Shown: positions 43,625 to 52,760 of the stretch, piece by piece | How the letters are laid out: each line of letters opens with the position of its first letter | How positions within the stretch are numbered: the first letter of the stretch is position 1 | Assembly: GCF_937958065.1 (NCBI RefSeq) | Contig: NZ_CALFXI010000119.1 | Coordinates: forward strand, 1-64,000 | From: an uncultured Steroidobacter sp. | GTDB taxonomy: Bacteria > Pseudomonadota > Gammaproteobacteria > Steroidobacterales > Steroidobacteraceae | Length of the DNA stretch: 64,000 nt | Reading direction: 5' to 3' | The notes under the pieces: generated by a model | Told to the model about the DNA's origin: nothing | Database searches by the model: none | The model's input: the letters and a program-made list of their open reading frames with translations, nothing else | Program-made: the position numbers and the translations under genes

Positions 43625-44538
43625 CCATGAGTTACCACTCGCTCAAGACCGTTTCGGTCGTGATTCCCGCGTACAACGCGAGCAACACGATTCAACAAGC
43701 CATCGCCACCGCGCGCGCGCAGACGCTGCGTCCGGTGCAGATCGTCGTCGTCGACGACTGCTCCAAAGACGATACGATCCGGAAAGCCGAAGCCGTTGCC
43801 GGCCCGGATCTGCTGGTCGTGCGCAGCCCGAAGAACGGCGGCGGCGGCGCGGCACGCAATCTAGGCATCGATCACTCCACTGGCGATGTCGTCGCATTTC
43901 TCGATGCGGACGATCTGTGGGCGACGAACAAGCTCGCCAATCAAATGGCGCTGTTGCGCACCCAGAGCTGCGAAGCGTTCTGTTTCAGCGCCGTCGAGCA
44001 GGTCAACGAGTACGGCGAGAAGCACGTCCTGCCCAAGCGCGAGCCGCTGCCCGGCGAGAGCCTGGCGGATTACATGCTCAAGTCGGGCAACATCATGCAG
44101 ACCAGCACGCTGCTGGTGCCCCGCAATCTGCTGACGAAGTGCCGCTTCAACGCACGGCTGCGTCGCTTTCAGGATCTGGATTTCGTGCTCACGCTGGGCG
44201 AAGCCGGCATCGCCGCCGTGTTCTGTCGCGAGCCGCTGGTGGAATGGCGCAACGTCGGCAACCCGAAGCGCGTCAGCTCGAATCCCGATCCGGCGGTCAT
44301 GCAAACGTTTCTGAATCAGCATCCGCGGCTCACTCGCGCACAGAAGCTCGGACTGGAAATTCGCAGCGTCGGCCCGACGCCCGGTGCGGCCGGCGCACTG
44401 CGCTGGTCATGGCGACTGGCTCTGTCGGTGTTCTCCGGCGCGCTGCCACCGCCGAATGCACTGAGCTTGCTGCTGAAACACAGCCTCGGGATGCGCAATT
44501 ACGGCGCGTTACGTGCGCGCCTGGGGGCGAGATCGTGA
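43621..44538 (+). CDS. Glycosyltransferase family 2
   Basis: A 305-residue soluble GT-A enzyme: VSVVIPAYNASNTIQQAIAT at the N-terminus, IVVVDDCSKDDTIRKA, the donor DXD region VVAFLDADDLWATNKLA near residue 100, and the acceptor side FQDLDFVLTLGEAG. A cationic C-terminus may bind membrane. It is translationally coupled to the GT8-like gene. It should add a side-chain or late backbone sugar. Confidence 0.9.
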   Translation: MTMSYHSLKTVSVVIPAYNASNTIQQAIATARAQTLRPVQIVVVDDCSKDDTIRKAEAVAGPDLLVVRSPKNGGGGAARNLGIDHSTGDVVAFLDADDLWATNKLANQMALLRTQSCEAFCFSAVEQVNEYGEKHVLPKREPLPGESLADYMLKSGNIMQTSTLLVPRNLLTKCRFNARLRRFQDLDFVLTLGEAGIAAVFCREPLVEWRNVGNPKRVSSNPDPAVMQTFLNQHPRLTRAQKLGLEIRSVGPTPGAAGALRWSWRLALSVFSGALPPPNALSLLLKHSLGMRNYGALRARLGARS

Positions 44539-44577
44539 GACGCGCCGGCGATCGGTGCGCGGGAGTGATGTGATCCG

Positions 44578-45780
44578 ATGAGCGAGCACATCAGCAAAGC
44601 CACTGACGGCCACGCCATGAGCGAAATGGCGTCGACTTACCTCGACGCCCTGCGCGCGGCCGGCGCCAATCTCGTGATCGCTTCGCATGTGATGGCGCTG
44701 TACTTCGGCATCCGCGATCCGTACAGCCTCGGCAACCTCGGCGTGGCGGTGTTCTTCCTGTTGTCCGGCTTCCTGATCATGCAATCGATGCTGAACTGGC
44801 TGAACAGGCCGGAGCCGCGTCTGGCCGGCTTCCTCGCCGATCGCGTCGCTCGCATCATGACGCCCTATGTGCCGGCATTGGTGCTGATCGCGTTGCTCAA
44901 CCTGACGCTCATCCACACCAATCACAGCCAGGGCGGAGCGAATACCGGCGTGCTCAGCTTCCTCGGCAATCTGCTGCTACTGCAGGATCACGCCGTGTTC
45001 CAGGGCCTCGAGTTCGCGGGCATCGACTTGTCATGGCGCATCCGCCCCTACAACTCCGCCGAGCCGTTCTGGACCGTCGCGATCGAGATGTGGATCTACG
45101 TGTCCATGGGGCTGTTCTTTTTCTGTCTGCTCAAGCGCGAGTCCATCAACCGCTGGCTGGGCGTCGCGCTGGTCGCAGTCGCGGCGCCGGTGCTGATCTG
45201 GAACGCCGCCGCGGGCGGCGGCAAGTCGCTGAGCTTGATCTGGCTGCTCGGCGGCATCGCCGGTTATCTGTTTCATTTGTGGCGCGCCAACGGTTACAGC
45301 AATATCCGCGGCGTCGCCACGGCCGTGGGCGCGTTCAGCACGCTGGCGCTGCTCGGACGCAGCGGCAAGATCGGTTTCCAGCCGTTCGACGTGCAGACCG
45401 CGATCCTGATGGCCATGATCATGTTTTCCGTGCTGGCGCTGCTGATCAGCATCCAGCGCGTGCCGCCGATGCTGCGCGGGTCGGTGAAATTCCTGGCGTC
45501 ATATAGCTACAGTTTGTATTTGATCCACAACACCGTCTTAATCATCGTGCTCGAACATGTGAATTTCGAGCGCACCTGGAGCAACGTGGCCCTCGCCGTG
45601 GTCGCCGCTCATGGTTGCGCCTATCTGTTGTATCTGACTTTCGAACGTCACTATCGAATCGTGGGTCGCTGGTTGCGTCCGATCTTTGAGCGCGCCCTCG
45701 CACCGCGAACGAGCGCGCCAACCGCCGCCATTGCGGCCGATCTGGTGACCGGCAGGAGCGCTGATGTCCGCCGTTCGTAA
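44578..45780 (+). CDS. Acyltransferase family 3 (OafA/YrhL-like)
   Basis: A 400-residue membrane acyltransferase with about ten helices. The family starts with YLDALRAAGANLVIASHVMA, where the conserved Arg and His lie, and continues LGNLGVAVFFLLSGFLIMQS. Such proteins O-acetylate or otherwise acylate polysaccharides using acyl-CoA. It lies 39 bp after the GT2 gene and overlaps the flippase gene by 17 bp. The polymer is therefore likely acylated, probably acetylated. Confidence 0.9.
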   Translation: MSEHISKATDGHAMSEMASTYLDALRAAGANLVIASHVMALYFGIRDPYSLGNLGVAVFFLLSGFLIMQSMLNWLNRPEPRLAGFLADRVARIMTPYVPALVLIALLNLTLIHTNHSQGGANTGVLSFLGNLLLLQDHAVFQGLEFAGIDLSWRIRPYNSAEPFWTVAIEMWIYVSMGLFFFCLLKRESINRWLGVALVAVAAPVLIWNAAAGGGKSLSLIWLLGGIAGYLFHLWRANGYSNIRGVATAVGAFSTLALLGRSGKIGFQPFDVQTAILMAMIMFSVLALLISIQRVPPMLRGSVKFLASYSYSLYLIHNTVLIIVLEHVNFERTWSNVALAVVAAHGCAYLLYLTFERHYRIVGRWLRPIFERALAPRTSAPTAAIAADLVTGRSADVRRS

Positions 45781-47194
45781 TGTGCGCTGGGTCGGCATGA
45801 TCCAGGTCACGCGAATCAGCGTGCAACTGCTGGGTCTGCTGGTGCTGTCGCGGCTGTTGACGCCGGCCGACTTCGGTCTGGTCGCGATCGTGTTCGCGAT
45901 CACGAACTTCGCGATGCTGCTGCGGGACATGGGCATGGCGTCCGCAATCATCCAGCGCGACACGCTCGATGAGGCGACCGTGCTGACGGCGCACTGGACC
46001 AATAGTTTCATCGGCCTGGGGCTGGCGGCGTGTCTGCTGATTTTCTCGTTGTTCGCCGAGCATGTTTTCAAGGCGCCCGGGCTCGCGCCGCTGGTGCAGC
46101 TGAGCGCACTGTCGTTTCCGTTCCTCAGCGGCTCGACCGTGCATCAGGCGTTGCTGGAGCGTGGCTCGAAATTCTCCACCGTGGCGCGCATCGAAATCGT
46201 CGCGCTGCTGACGGGCTTCACGGTCGCGGTGGTCTCCGCCTATCTCGGCGCCGGCCCGTACAGCCTGGTGCTGCAGACGCTGACGGTCGCGGTGCTCTCC
46301 GCCATCCAGTTCTGGATCGCGTCCGAGACGAAGATGAGATGGGGCTGGAGCCGCGAACACGCCAAAGGCTTGTGGGGCTACAGCGGCAGCTTGTTCGGTT
46401 TCAACCTGGTGAATTACTTCTCGCGCAATGCCGACACGATGATCATCGGCCGCATGCTCGGCCCGGCTTCGCTCGGCCCCTACTCGCTGGCGTATCGCGT
46501 GATGTTGTTCCCGTTGCAGAACCTGACGTTCGTCGCGACGCGCGCGCTGTTTCCGATGATGAGCCGTCACCAGCACTCGCCGCAGGAACTGGGCGCCATG
46601 CACTTGCGCTTGCTGTCTGTGATCTCGTTCTTTACGGCGCCGATGATGGCGGGGCTGTTCGTGCTGCGCGAGCCGTTCGTCGATGTGGCGCTGGGTGATT
46701 CGTGGGGCATGGTCGCCGCACTGATCACGTGGCTGGCTCCGATCGGTTTCATCCAGTCGCTGGTGAGCGCCGGCGGTGTGGTGTTCCAGGCGCTGGGACG
46801 CACCGATCTGCTGCTGCGCCTCGGCATCTTCAGCAGCATCCTGCACGTCACCGGCTTCATCACCGGCGTGCAATGGGGCCTGCTCGGTCTGGCGGCCGCC
46901 TACTTCATCGTTACATTGATCAACGCCGTGATCTCGCTCGGTGTGCTGCTGAACTTGATGCAACAGACCGTGCCGCGGCTGCTCGGCGCGATCCTGCCTG
47001 CCATCGCCAAGGCGCTGATCATGGCGATCCTGCTGCATTTCGCCAACGTCGAGCTGCAGGCCATGGGATATCCGTCACTGGTCCGCCTGCTGGCGCTGAG
47101 CGCCGGCGGCGGCGTCATCTTCCTGGCACTCACGCGCATCCACCTGATGCCCGCCGATCGTGACGTGCTCCGTTTATTCATGAAAAAAGCTTAG
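45764..47194 (+). CDS. Wzx-like lipid-linked oligosaccharide flippase
   Basis: A 476-residue MOP-superfamily protein with about twelve to fourteen hydrophobic helices. The N-terminus reads NVRWVGMIQVTRISVQLLGL, followed by LSRLLTPADFGLVAIVFAIT, typical of WzxC/GumJ-like polysaccharide exporters. A further block is RNADTMIIGRMLGPASLGPY. It carries undecaprenyl-linked repeats to the periplasmic face for the Wzy-like polymerase. AGGAGCG lies just before the ATG, inside the acyltransferase gene. Confidence 0.92.
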   Translation: MSAVRNVRWVGMIQVTRISVQLLGLLVLSRLLTPADFGLVAIVFAITNFAMLLRDMGMASAIIQRDTLDEATVLTAHWTNSFIGLGLAACLLIFSLFAEHVFKAPGLAPLVQLSALSFPFLSGSTVHQALLERGSKFSTVARIEIVALLTGFTVAVVSAYLGAGPYSLVLQTLTVAVLSAIQFWIASETKMRWGWSREHAKGLWGYSGSLFGFNLVNYFSRNADTMIIGRMLGPASLGPYSLAYRVMLFPLQNLTFVATRALFPMMSRHQHSPQELGAMHLRLLSVISFFTAPMMAGLFVLREPFVDVALGDSWGMVAALITWLAPIGFIQSLVSAGGVVFQALGRTDLLLRLGIFSSILHVTGFITGVQWGLLGLAAAYFIVTLINAVISLGVLLNLMQQTVPRLLGAILPAIAKALIMAILLHFANVELQAMGYPSLVRLLALSAGGGVIFLALTRIHLMPADRDVLRLFMKKA

Positions 47195-47204
47195 GAGGGG
47201 AACA

Positions 47205-48461
47205 ATGACTGCGAAGGGAACACTTCGTCGCAACACTCTGTGCCTGGCCGCGGTCGGCACGGTGCTGTGCCAGGCCGCGCTGGCCGCGCAGCCGGACGAG
47301 AAGCAAGAGGAGCACCTCTATCTCTCCGAACAATTCCTCTACGACGACAATCTGTTTCGCCGTGCCGAAACCAGCGACGTGATCCCGGGCAGCCCGCTCG
47401 ATCCCAACGCGCCGCCACGCGAGGTATCGCGTGAAGACTACGTCAACCGAATCACGGTCGGGGTCGGCAACGACTTCCACATGGGCCAGCAAACATTGCG
47501 GCTCAAGGGACGCGTCTACGATGCCCGCTATCAGGACAACGACTATCTCGACTACACCGGCGGCGACGCATCGGCAGCGTTCGACTTCCACGCGCTCACC
47601 GCGCTCTCCGGCCGCCTGTCCGGCGCCTACAACCGCACCCTGGCGGACTTCGCCAACACGCTGGGCACGGATCGAGACATCATCGAGACCACCAATTACT
47701 CGGCGCTGGTGCGTTGGGCGATCGGCCCGCGCTGGTCGGTGAGCGCCGGCGGCAGTCGCATCGGAACCGAGCACAGCCTGAACCGGCGCAGGGCCGAAAA
47801 CCTCGAAGCCGACCTCGGCCGCGTCAGCATCGACTACGCCACGCCCTCGTTTCATTCGTTTGGCGTCGAGTACCGTTACATGGACGCGAAATTTCCGAAC
47901 GCCGTGGTCGCACCGGGCGCCAGCGCGTCGAACAGCGATTACGAAGAAAACGCGGCGCTGGCCCGATTCACTTACACCGCAACCGTGCGCACCCAGTTTC
48001 GGCTGAGCGCCGGCTACATCGAGCGCGAGCGTCCCGCCAATCCGGAAGGCCGCTACTCGGGCGATACCTGGCGCGCCGAGATCGACTGGAAACCGCGCGA
48101 GAAATTCTCGATGTTGTTCGCGGCCTGGAGCGAGCTGAAAGCCTATACCGACGTCGAATCGGATTACTTCATCTCCGACGGCTACAGCATCGCTCCGACC
48201 TGGCGCCCGACCGAAAAGCTCAGCTTCGCGCTCACGGCGTCGTACGAAGATCAGGAATATCTGAACACGCGCGACATCGAGCTGATCGACGGCCAGCGCA
48301 ACGACGATGTGCTGACCGGTTTGTTCACGTTCACTTACAAGCCGCGCGATCAGCTGGCCATCGAGCTGAGCTATCGCGGCATCGACCGTGACAGCAACCG
48401 CGACATCCGCCGTTACGACGCCCAGGTGGCTGGCATCGCCCTGCGCTGGAGCGTGTTCTAG
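47205..48461 (+). CDS. epsL: Exopolysaccharide outer-membrane barrel protein EpsL
   Basis: A 418-residue protein. A signal peptide (LCLAAVGTVLCQAALAAQ) is followed by SEQFLYDDNLFRR and then many amphipathic beta strands to the terminal ALRWSVF, as in the EpsL family of EPS operons. It is likely an outer-membrane conduit or scaffold that works with EpsE. A strong AGGAGGGG site precedes the ATG by a few bases, ten bases after the flippase stop. It is the last gene of the locus. Confidence 0.88.
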   Translation: MTAKGTLRRNTLCLAAVGTVLCQAALAAQPDEKQEEHLYLSEQFLYDDNLFRRAETSDVIPGSPLDPNAPPREVSREDYVNRITVGVGNDFHMGQQTLRLKGRVYDARYQDNDYLDYTGGDASAAFDFHALTALSGRLSGAYNRTLADFANTLGTDRDIIETTNYSALVRWAIGPRWSVSAGGSRIGTEHSLNRRRAENLEADLGRVSIDYATPSFHSFGVEYRYMDAKFPNAVVAPGASASNSDYEENAALARFTYTATVRTQFRLSAGYIERERPANPEGRYSGDTWRAEIDWKPREKFSMLFAAWSELKAYTDVESDYFISDGYSIAPTWRPTEKLSFALTASYEDQEYLNTRDIELIDGQRNDDVLTGLFTFTYKPRDQLAIELSYRGIDRDSNRDIRRYDAQVAGIALRWSVF

Positions 48462-48475
48462 GACTTACGAGAACG

Positions 48476-48505
48476 TACAGCGCCGGCCGCCTCGCCGGCG
48501 CTGTA
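48476..48505 (+). terminator. Hairpin at the end of the EPS locus
   Basis: TACAGCGCCGGC (48476-48487) pairs with GCCGGCGCTGTA (48494-48505) around a 6-base loop, 14 bases after the epsL stop. No T tract follows, but the perfect 12-bp stem at the end of the operon supports a terminator. Confidence 0.7.
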
Positions 48506-48629
48506 GCGGCGGCCTCTATCGGCCCGCGCATCATTACTGGAGGTTATGCACGCCGCTGTTCTTTTCATCCGTTGAGCGCACCCGCGGCGCTTAAGGTTGA
48601 GGCTGGTCTACCTCAGCGTAAGGTCCAGC

Positions 48630-50231
48630 ATGAAGATGTCCCGCCGCGCCCTGCTCTCGATCTGGAGTGTTCTCGTACTTGCCATTGCCTCGGGCACCGC
48701 GCACGCGCAAAAGGCGCCCAGCAACACGAAGCCGATCCGCATCGCCGCGATCTACTTCATGCACGAGACGGTGACGTTCCTGCCGTACGACACGCAGCTC
48801 TCCGACTTCATCTACGAAGGCTCGCCGGCACGCGGCGAAGCCCTGCTCGGCTCGGATCCCAACGGCTACATGGGCGGCTTCGTGAAAGTGGCCCGCGAGC
48901 ACGCCAACGTCGAGGTGGTCGGCATCGAGTCGCCGTTGTTTCCCAAAACCGGCACCGGCTCGGGATGGATCGACAAGTCCACCTACGATCATTTCGTCAA
49001 CAAGATGATTTCGGAGCTCAAGACCCTGGGCCCGTTCGACGGCGTGTATCTTGCCGTTCACGGCGCCATGGGCGTCCGGGATGTCGCCAAGCCCGAAGCG
49101 GAGCTCGCGCGACGCGTGCGCCAGGTGGTCGGCCCGAAGGCGTTCATCGTCGGGACCTTCGATCCGCACGGCAATGAAGACGCTGACTTCCTGCGCTACG
49201 CAAATCTCGCCTTCTGCACGAAGTACTACCCGCACTACGACACTTATCTGCAAGGCGAGCGCGCGGCCCGCACGTTGATTCGTTCGATTCGTGGCGACTA
49301 CAAACCAACCACCGCGACCCGCAAGCCGCCGATCCTGACACCCTCGGTGCTGCAGTGGACCGGCCGTTCGCCGTGGATGGACCTGGTGCAGCGTGCCCTG
49401 ATCTGGGAAGCGCGCGAGCCGGACGTGTACGTGAACTTCTATTACGGCTTCGCGTTCATGGACTCGAACGAAGCGGGCATGGCGTTTCAAGTCATGACCA
49501 ACGGCGATCCCGAGCTCGCCAATCACGTCGCCGACGACATGGCGAACACGGCATGGCGCCTGCGCGAGCAGCTGTACTACGGCACCAAGGTCTACTCGAT
49601 GAAAGAAGGCGTGAAGCTGGCCAAGGAGTCGATCGCCAAAAAGCAGGTGCCCGTCGTGCTCGCCGATCACAGCGACCGTTCCGGCGCCGCCACCTGGCTG
49701 CTCAAGGAAGTCATCGACCAGAAGCTCAGCAATACCTTGATCGGTACGGTGGCGGACAAGGACGCCATCGAAGCCTTGCGCAAGAAAGGGGTCCGGCCCG
49801 GCGACAAGTTCGACATGATGGTCGGCGGACGGGTGGACGAATCCGCCGGTGAGCCGGTGCGCGTGGTGGGAACGGTGAACACGGTCAGCGGCGGCATGTC
49901 CCGCTTCGGCGGTGGCGGCGGCGCGCAGCTCTGGGTGAGCGTGAAGTTCGGCGACGGCAACGAGGTCATCATCAGCCCGTATCTGCACCAGAACACCGAT
50001 CCGGCCGCGTTCTCCGAGATCGGCATCAACGCGTCGGACTTCAAAGTGATCGCGATCAAATCGCGCGTCCACTTCCGCCGCGGTTATTACGACAGCGGCT
50101 GGGCGAAGAACATCCTACTGGTCGAGCCGGACCAACCGTTCGTAGGCACGGTGCGGATCGACGCGCTCGACTACAAGCATCTCAAGATCGAGAACTTCTA
50201 CCCGTTCGGCAAGAACGTGAAGTATCCGTAA
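48630..50231 (+). CDS. Secreted M81-family metallopeptidase (MlrC-like)
   Basis: A 533-residue protein. The signal peptide SRRALLSIWSVLVLAIASGT ends near AHAQ. The N-terminal DUF1485-type domain contains IAAIYFMHETVTFLPYD, VYLAVHGAMG and FIVGTFDPHGNEDA. The C-terminal MlrC domain includes VVLADHSDRSGAATWLLK and GGRVDESAGEPVRV. His/Asp residues in these blocks are the expected zinc ligands. MlrC linearises or degrades microcystin peptides in sphingomonads, but most homologues have unknown substrates. A signal peptide is unusual and points to a periplasmic role. ATG 48630 was chosen for that signal. Confidence 0.88.
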   Translation: MKMSRRALLSIWSVLVLAIASGTAHAQKAPSNTKPIRIAAIYFMHETVTFLPYDTQLSDFIYEGSPARGEALLGSDPNGYMGGFVKVAREHANVEVVGIESPLFPKTGTGSGWIDKSTYDHFVNKMISELKTLGPFDGVYLAVHGAMGVRDVAKPEAELARRVRQVVGPKAFIVGTFDPHGNEDADFLRYANLAFCTKYYPHYDTYLQGERAARTLIRSIRGDYKPTTATRKPPILTPSVLQWTGRSPWMDLVQRALIWEAREPDVYVNFYYGFAFMDSNEAGMAFQVMTNGDPELANHVADDMANTAWRLREQLYYGTKVYSMKEGVKLAKESIAKKQVPVVLADHSDRSGAATWLLKEVIDQKLSNTLIGTVADKDAIEALRKKGVRPGDKFDMMVGGRVDESAGEPVRVVGTVNTVSGGMSRFGGGGGAQLWVSVKFGDGNEVIISPYLHQNTDPAAFSEIGINASDFKVIAIKSRVHFRRGYYDSGWAKNILLVEPDQPFVGTVRIDALDYKHLKIENFYPFGKNVKYP

Positions 50232-50248
50232 CGCGAGCTGCCCGCAGC

Positions 50249-50764
50249 TCAAGATGCCGGCCGGTAAAGTAGCGTGTACTTCACCGGCTCCGGCAGCTGC
50301 GGGCTCGACACTTCAACGTCCAGATGCAACGTGCCGTGCTCGTCCTTGGAGAATGAATTCACGCGCACGCCGTCTTCCGCCCGGTAGGTCTGGCTGAGCC
50401 TGCCCTCCTGCAGCTTCGCGGATACCTCGAAGACCTCGCCATCGGCCCGCTTCCACTTGATCGGCTCGCCGCTGAGCGGCATGCGAATCGGCGCCTGCGT
50501 GTCATACGTGATCTGGGCCTCGCTCGCGCCGAGCTCGATCTGGATCTGCTTGTAGGCGAAGTTGGTCCGGCTCAGCCGGCCGCGCGCGATCGGCCGTTTG
50601 ATGAAGTTCATCTTCTCGACGGCTCTGTCGATCGCCTGCGAAATATCGTTGTCCCGATCCGAGACGGCCTTGTAGGTCCCGGACAGGCCGGACGACTCGT
50701 CCGCCGCCGCGCCGAACGCGGCAATGCATCCCACGAGAACAATGCAAAATGTACGTTTGAGCAT
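50249..50764 (-). CDS. Small secreted protein of unknown function
   Basis: A 171-residue protein with a signal peptide (MLKRTFCIVLVGCIAAFGAA) and a beta-rich mature domain: SGTYKAVSDRDNDISQAIDR, AQITYDTQAPIRMPLSGEPI, and a final LDVEVSSPQLPEPVKYTLLY. The pattern suggests a lipocalin-like fold, though no family is recognised. ATG 50764 has an excellent GGGAGG site; upstream frame extensions are disfavoured. It is convergent to the M81 gene and divergent from the methyltransferase gene. Confidence 0.7.
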   Translation of the reverse strand: MLKRTFCIVLVGCIAAFGAAADESSGLSGTYKAVSDRDNDISQAIDRAVEKMNFIKRPIARGRLSRTNFAYKQIQIELGASEAQITYDTQAPIRMPLSGEPIKWKRADGEVFEVSAKLQEGRLSQTYRAEDGVRVNSFSKDEHGTLHLDVEVSSPQLPEPVKYTLLYRPAS

Positions 50765-50837
50765 TTTGCCTCCCATCAATGAGCTGCGCCGGGTCATCGT
50801 AACGCATGTTAGCCTGCGTCGCTGAACGGAGATTGCG

Positions 50838-51530
50838 ATGATCAAGCCCAGCGATGTCTATGCGGATCCCCAGACCGTGGCGAAATACGCGGAGGGGCCG
50901 CCGCGTCTCGTGCCCGGATTCGCCGATCTGCAGCGCATGACCACTCTGCTGCTCGCAGAGCGGGCACCACCGAATGCAGAAATCCTGGTGCTCGGCGCCG
51001 GTGGCGGCCTGGAACTGAAGGTGTTTGCGGAAGCGCACCCGGACTGGCAGCTCACTGGGGTCGACCCCTCGGCCGAGATGCTGAAGTTGGCGGAGGCTAC
51101 GCTGGGCCCGCTGCTCTCGCACGTGCGTCTCCACCAAGGCTTCATCGACGTCGCACCCGAAGGCCCCTTCGATGCAGCGGCGTGTCTGCTCACGCTGCAT
51201 TTCGTCCAGCACGAGGAACGGGCTCGCATCCTCCGCGAGATTCGGCGCCGTCTCAAACCAGGGGCACCGTTGGTCGTGGCGCACTTCAGCTTCCCGCAAG
51301 ATGATGCCGAGCGCGCCGTGTGGCTCTCGCGGTACGTAAGCTTTGCCGTGGCTTCGGGCGTCGACCCGGAGAAAGCAGCGAACGCTCGCACTGCCATCAA
51401 TGCGCAACTGCCCATCCTCTCGCCCGAGCAGGACGAAGCCCTCCTGCGAGATAACGGCTTCACTGACGTCAGCCTGTTCTACGCCGGGTTCGCGTTTCGC
51501 GGCTGGGTCGCGTATGCGGGCAGCTCGTGA
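50838..51530 (+). CDS. Class I SAM-dependent methyltransferase
   Basis: A 230-residue methyltransferase. Motif I ILVLGAGGGLELKVFAEAHP and the acidic TGVDPSAEMLKLAEATLG bind S-adenosylmethionine; CLLTLHFVQHEERARILREI and LRDNGFTDVSLFYAGFAFRG complete the fold. The N-terminus VYADPQTVAKYAEGPPRLVP is a family feature of small-molecule or tRNA-type methyltransferases. The substrate is not indicated by the neighbours. Confidence 0.88.
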   Translation: MIKPSDVYADPQTVAKYAEGPPRLVPGFADLQRMTTLLLAERAPPNAEILVLGAGGGLELKVFAEAHPDWQLTGVDPSAEMLKLAEATLGPLLSHVRLHQGFIDVAPEGPFDAAACLLTLHFVQHEERARILREIRRRLKPGAPLVVAHFSFPQDDAERAVWLSRYVSFAVASGVDPEKAANARTAINAQLPILSPEQDEALLRDNGFTDVSLFYAGFAFRGWVAYAGSS

Positions 51531-51614
51531 AAGGTCAGTGACTGTCCGATTGCGCGCATGAGTCGGATCTAGGATAAAGGGCGCTTCGTCCTCTTAGCGC
51601 AGATCGAACTTCAG

Positions 51615-52223
51615 ATGCCGGCGACCGAATCCCAGTTAGACACCTCGTCTACTCGCCAGCTGACCATCCGCGTAAAGATCATCCCGGGAGAGTCCTCGCA
51701 GGTTCCGGAAGAACCGCCGCAGTCTCCGGCTCGCCCGCGCTTCAGCAAGAGTGCGCTGCTGCTGATCGTTGGCGCCGTTGCGGTCGGGTTGAGTTGGATG
51801 GGTTTCAAAGCGTTTAGATCCGATCCGACGCCGCCCGCCGCTGCCTCGGTGAGCGAGGCGCCTCCGGCGAAGCCGCCGGTTGCAACAACAACGACGCCGC
51901 CATCGGAGCCGGAAGTGCGGCCGGAGCCGGATGCACCGCCCTCAGCGATCAACGAAGTTCTTCCCGACGTTCCGCAAAGTGCTCTGAACACCATCCGCGG
52001 CACCGTCAGAGTGTCCGTTCGCGTGACCATCGACAAACGAGGCACGGTGACCGCAGCCGCCGCGCACGATCGCGGCCCGAGCCGCTACTTCGAGCGCCTC
52101 TCCGTCGCAGCAGCAAAGGACTGGACCTTCACGCCGGCGAACCTGGCGGATGAGCGAACGATGCTGGTGAAGTTCAACTACACGCGTGACGGCGCCACGG
52201 CTCAAGCGAGCGCGCTGCCGTAG
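51615..52223 (+). CDS. TonB-like energy transducer or periplasmic TonB-C-domain protein
   Basis: A 202-residue protein. A cytoplasmic N-terminus is followed by one membrane helix (SALLLIVGAVAVGLSWMGF), a Pro-rich linker (APPAKPPVATTTTPPSEPEV) and a C-terminal domain like TonB-C (VSVRVTIDKRGTVTAAAAHD, then AAAKDWTFTPAN). ExbB and ExbD are not adjacent. It may serve a specific transporter or be a structural relative; the role is inference. Confidence 0.7.
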   Translation: MPATESQLDTSSTRQLTIRVKIIPGESSQVPEEPPQSPARPRFSKSALLLIVGAVAVGLSWMGFKAFRSDPTPPAAASVSEAPPAKPPVATTTTPPSEPEVRPEPDAPPSAINEVLPDVPQSALNTIRGTVRVSVRVTIDKRGTVTAAAAHDRGPSRYFERLSVAAAKDWTFTPANLADERTMLVKFNYTRDGATAQASALP

Positions 52224-52235
52224 CTCGCAAGATTC

Positions 52236-52592
52236 TCAGAACGCCGAGCGCACGATCCACTCGCCCAGGGTACCGACCAGCGACATCACGAGCGCGCCAA
52301 GGAGCGCCCAACCGAAGCTGTCGATCTTCAAATGATCCGTCAGCTTGTCCGTGATGACGAGCAGAATGGCATTGATGATCCAGCGCGTGATGAACGCGAG
52401 CAACCAGGCGATGCCGAGCGTCGCGACGGTGAAGATCGCGAACATCAGCCAACCCAACAGAAAATTGAGCACGCCGAAGATTGCCGCGACGAGGAAAGCG
52501 CTCTTCGGCCCCTTGATGTGAAAGCCCGGCAGGATGACGCTGGTCAGCCAGACCGCCAGCGACAGGATCAACCAGGAGAGGATCAGGCTCAT
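52236..52592 (-). CDS. Small four-helix membrane protein (phage-holin-family / YvlD-like)
   Basis: A 118-residue protein made of four hydrophobic helices: LSWLILSLAVWLTSVILP, AIFGVLNFLLGWLMFAIF, the helix with ITRWIINAILLVITDKLT, and ALLGALVMSLVGTLGEWI. The pattern GFHIKGPKSAFLVAAIFGVL is typical of YvlD/DUF360 proteins called phage holin family. There is no lysis context here, so a chromosomal membrane protein is meant. It stands alone on the minus strand. Confidence 0.8.
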   Translation of the reverse strand: MSLILSWLILSLAVWLTSVILPGFHIKGPKSAFLVAAIFGVLNFLLGWLMFAIFTVATLGIAWLLAFITRWIINAILLVITDKLTDHLKIDSFGWALLGALVMSLVGTLGEWIVRSAF

Positions 52593-52760
52593 GTGTCGTG
52601 CTCCCTTCGGTGGGATTGTGCCATTGCGCTGAGGTGCCTGATATCAAAATACCGCTGGTGATTTGACATTCGACGTATCCGCGAACTGATCGAGTGCGGA
52701 CACTGCTACATCAAGTTTCCCTCGCCGTGATCGACTGCTATCGCTCCATGCGCGGCAAGC

